Assembly: GCF_934668725.1 (NCBI RefSeq)
Contig: NZ_CAKUOF010000001.1
Coordinates: forward strand, 338,881 to 402,880
Source: an uncultured Dysgonomonas sp.
Lineage (GTDB): Bacteria > Bacteroidota > Bacteroidia > Bacteroidales > Dysgonomonadaceae
Reading direction: 5' to 3'
DNA length: 64,000 nucleotides
The stretch's first letter is position 1. Each line of letters opens with the position of its first letter. The position numbers were made by a program, and so were the translations under genes. Below the pieces are notes generated by a model, which searched no databases, was not told where the DNA came from, and saw only the letters and a program-made list of their open reading frames with translations. Below, piece after piece: positions 62,368-64,000 of the stretch.

Positions 62368-63885
62368 TTACCAATTATTGGAACTATTTGTTGTTGTTTT
62401 ATAGTAGATCTCCTCTTCGGTCATCGATAATGTATTAGTATACCAGCCTTTATGCTGAGATGTAAAATTACCCGCTATTCGAATCCCATCAAAAAAATTA
62501 GTCTTTTCATATTTATATAATGGGGGATAAATAGCAAATGTTGTATCAATATCAGTACGATACAAATCCTCTCCAATTTGTTTCTCCCAAAATTGCTTCT
62601 CCCAACTCAATACTTTTTGTTTCAATGCATAATAATCCGGAATATCATCTATCCTTAGTGCAAATCCGACTTTACTTACCTCCTTGTGTTTATCTAAAAT
62701 TTGGACCAACTGATTAATATAATCTTTTGGTAATTCTTGATTGGGTAATATGTCAGAATCAGTAACAATATAATACCCCGATGAATATTTTTTATACAAG
62801 TCCTGATTTTTCCAAAAAACCAAATGACCGTAATTCTCAGTCATCATCTCAACCGTAACCTCACCCTTAATTTGCTTATAATACTCTAACAAAGGAGGAT
62901 ATGTTGAACAATTATCTACTATAACAATATTCTCATGCTTCCTCTCCTGCAAGAAACTAACCAGCTCTTTTAAATCGGCTAATCTATTGTAATTAATGAT
63001 AATAACAGGTATCGAAAGTGGGTCTCTCTTCTGTTTTCTGGCAGTTTTATTAAAACACCATATCAAAGGATGTATACGCTTTTCATGTATATAATTAGAC
63101 CAGAACTGTAAAGAAAAAGCATTGAATATATTTTTCTTTACACTACGCAACAATCTGAATACCCTATTATTGTAGAAATTCTTATACGAACCATATGTAT
63201 AATACATTTCATATAGCTCATAAGAAAAAGACTCATTTATAACCCTTTGCCTCTCCTCTTGCACTAATTTATTATTCTGGCTACTCAAACCATCCATATC
63301 GAATGATGCAACCACAACAGGTAAATGAGTTCTGGAAGTATTCGCAAATACAATTACTTGAAGGAAAAAAGCCCAATCGGATACAATTTTTAAATCCTCC
63401 CGATACAATCCGTATCTATCGAATAATTCCCGTTTAATAAAAGTCGTTGGATGTGTTAATGTGGCCTGCATCATCAGGTCAATACCTACATAATCCGGCA
63501 TTTTAACAATGTCCGTTTCTCCATTCGGAAAAATTCTATGTAGATCGCCATAAATAAGATCATTTTCCAAAGAATATTGAAAAACATCAGCCAGCACTTC
63601 GTTATTATATAATGTATCTCCACTATTTATAAATAAAAGATATTCTCCTTTTGCTTGTCGAATCCCTTTATTCATGGCATTGTATATACCAGAATCGGGT
63701 TCACTAACCCAATAGTTTATTTTCTCAGAATATTTTTTTATAACATCTGTACTTCCGTCCGTAGATGCTCCATCAATCACAATATATTCAAAATCCGCAA
63801 AATTTTGATTTACAATACTCTCAATAGTTTTCCCCAAACCACTGGCATTGTTATAATTAATTGTTATAATGGAAACTTTACTCAT
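62368..63885 (-). CDS. Two-domain glycosyltransferase (GT2 fused to a second GT-A domain)
   Basis: A 505-residue protein made of two glycosyltransferase-like halves. Residues 1-250 are a WcaE-like GT2 domain (VSIITINYNN, IVIDGASTDGS, DSGIYNAMNKGI, INSGD at 87-90) and parallel the single-domain paralogues in the operon. Residues about 291-505 restart with IPVIIINYNRLADL, then IVIVDNCSTYPP, YGHLVFWKN and VTDSDILPN (Asp-Ser-Asp 376-378), a second GT-A-type core. A basic linker (about 245-288) joins them. Such halves usually occur as separate genes, so the fusion probably lets one protein add two successive sugars. It overlaps the upstream gene by 8 nt. Confidence 0.87.
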   Translation of the reverse strand: MSKVSIITINYNNASGLGKTIESIVNQNFADFEYIVIDGASTDGSTDVIKKYSEKINYWVSEPDSGIYNAMNKGIRQAKGEYLLFINSGDTLYNNEVLADVFQYSLENDLIYGDLHRIFPNGETDIVKMPDYVGIDLMMQATLTHPTTFIKRELFDRYGLYREDLKIVSDWAFFLQVIVFANTSRTHLPVVVASFDMDGLSSQNNKLVQEERQRVINESFSYELYEMYYTYGSYKNFYNNRVFRLLRSVKKNIFNAFSLQFWSNYIHEKRIHPLIWCFNKTARKQKRDPLSIPVIIINYNRLADLKELVSFLQERKHENIVIVDNCSTYPPLLEYYKQIKGEVTVEMMTENYGHLVFWKNQDLYKKYSSGYYIVTDSDILPNQELPKDYINQLVQILDKHKEVSKVGFALRIDDIPDYYALKQKVLSWEKQFWEKQIGEDLYRTDIDTTFAIYPPLYKYEKTNFFDGIRIAGNFTSQHKGWYTNTLSMTEEEIYYKTTTNSSNNW

Positions 63886-64000
63886 TACGTTCTTCTATAT
63901 CTTTTATATATTTCTGTACGAAATTATCAACATCGAAAAAAGACTTCTCGATAATACTCAATTGATCGTCGTCCCAATTCCACCACTCGATATTTAATAA
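63878..64000 (-). CDS. C-terminal end of a CatB-like O-acetyltransferase (cut by window edge)
   Basis: Forty codons of a minus-strand gene are open from the right edge to a TAA at 63878-63880. They contain IEWWNWDDDQL followed by a charged helix, which is the C-terminal pattern of CatB-related xenobiotic/sugar acetyltransferases (usually WWxW followed by an acidic residue pair). The stop overlaps the start of the double glycosyltransferase by 8 nt (63878-63885), so it belongs to the same operon. The assignment rests on this short tail only. Confidence 0.6.
   Translation of the reverse strand, partial: LLNIEWWNWDDDQLSIIEKSFFDVDNFVQKYIKDIEERNE

Noticed and set aside
1..64000. tRNA, rRNA, riboswitch or insertion-sequence features
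   Set aside because: The intergenic gaps were read on both strands; none showed a cloverleaf, a known riboswitch core, transposase frames or terminal inverted repeats that I could support.

Overview
The window is AT-rich DNA (roughly 35% GC by eye) from a member of the Bacteroidota, most likely Bacteroidales in the Dysgonomonas/Parabacteroides/Porphyromonas neighbourhood. The reasons are: Bacteroidota-type promoters (a -7 box TAnnTTTG, in three places with TTTG exactly 19 nt upstream); few Shine-Dalgarno sequences; a DUF4492-cydA-cydB oxidase operon; a type IX secretion C-terminal signal on a protease; lipoproteins with Bacteroidota-style signal peptides; and a GH20 hexosaminidase with a PA14 domain. 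The genus cannot be fixed from the sequence alone. No rRNA, tRNA, CRISPR array, transposase or phage gene was seen.

Layout. 1-2.7 kb: the start of an unrecognised gene and a CPA2-type cation/proton antiporter, both on the minus strand. 2.9-5.2 kb: an HTH-cupin regulator with an acyl-CoA synthetase. 5.3-9.6 kb: a run starting with proline synthesis (proB-proA), followed by a small basic protein, a membrane acyltransferase and serine acetyltransferase. 9.7-17.8 kb: efp, radC, a two-gene glycan module (glycosyltransferase-like protein and UDP-galactopyranose-mutase-like flavoprotein), a SufT-type protein, an LpxH-type hydrolase, cidA/lrgB-type genes, prfA and pyrF. 17.9-25.1 kb (minus): cytochrome bd oxidase with DUF4492, DUF3467 and DUF454 proteins, and two POT peptide transporters. 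25.5-33.3 kb: clpC, a secreted orphan, pyrG, yidC and an ankyrin lipoprotein. 33.4-40.9 kb (minus): an S4 protein, pth and rplY; a DEDDh exonuclease, dnaN and a GH20 hexosaminidase; mdh. 41.3-44.3 kb: a coiled-coil membrane protein, then an ABC/OLD-type ATPase paired with a DUF4276/TOPRIM-like protein. 44.3-51.9 kb: rpmA/rplU, a lipoprotein, a TetR regulator, fabG, a RluA-type pseudouridine synthase, radA, a type IX-secreted trypsin-like protease and aroK. 52.0-64.0 kb (minus): a tight surface-polysaccharide operon of glycosyltransferases, methyltransferases and an acetyltransferase that runs off the right edge.

Most of the window is core metabolism and information processing in short operons separated by clear intrinsic terminators. 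The variable parts are the polysaccharide operon, the glycan pair at 11.1-13.3 kb and the ATPase/TOPRIM pair at 42.3-44.2 kb. That last pair has the architecture of known two-gene anti-phage systems (ATPase plus TOPRIM nuclease, as in AbiL or PARIS) and is the best candidate here for an undescribed system; its function is inferred, not shown. Other points worth a look are a nine-G tract inside a peptide transporter gene that could switch it off, GTGAC repeats upstream of radA, a 19-bp perfect hairpin 20 nt before an exonuclease gene, and a fused double glycosyltransferase.
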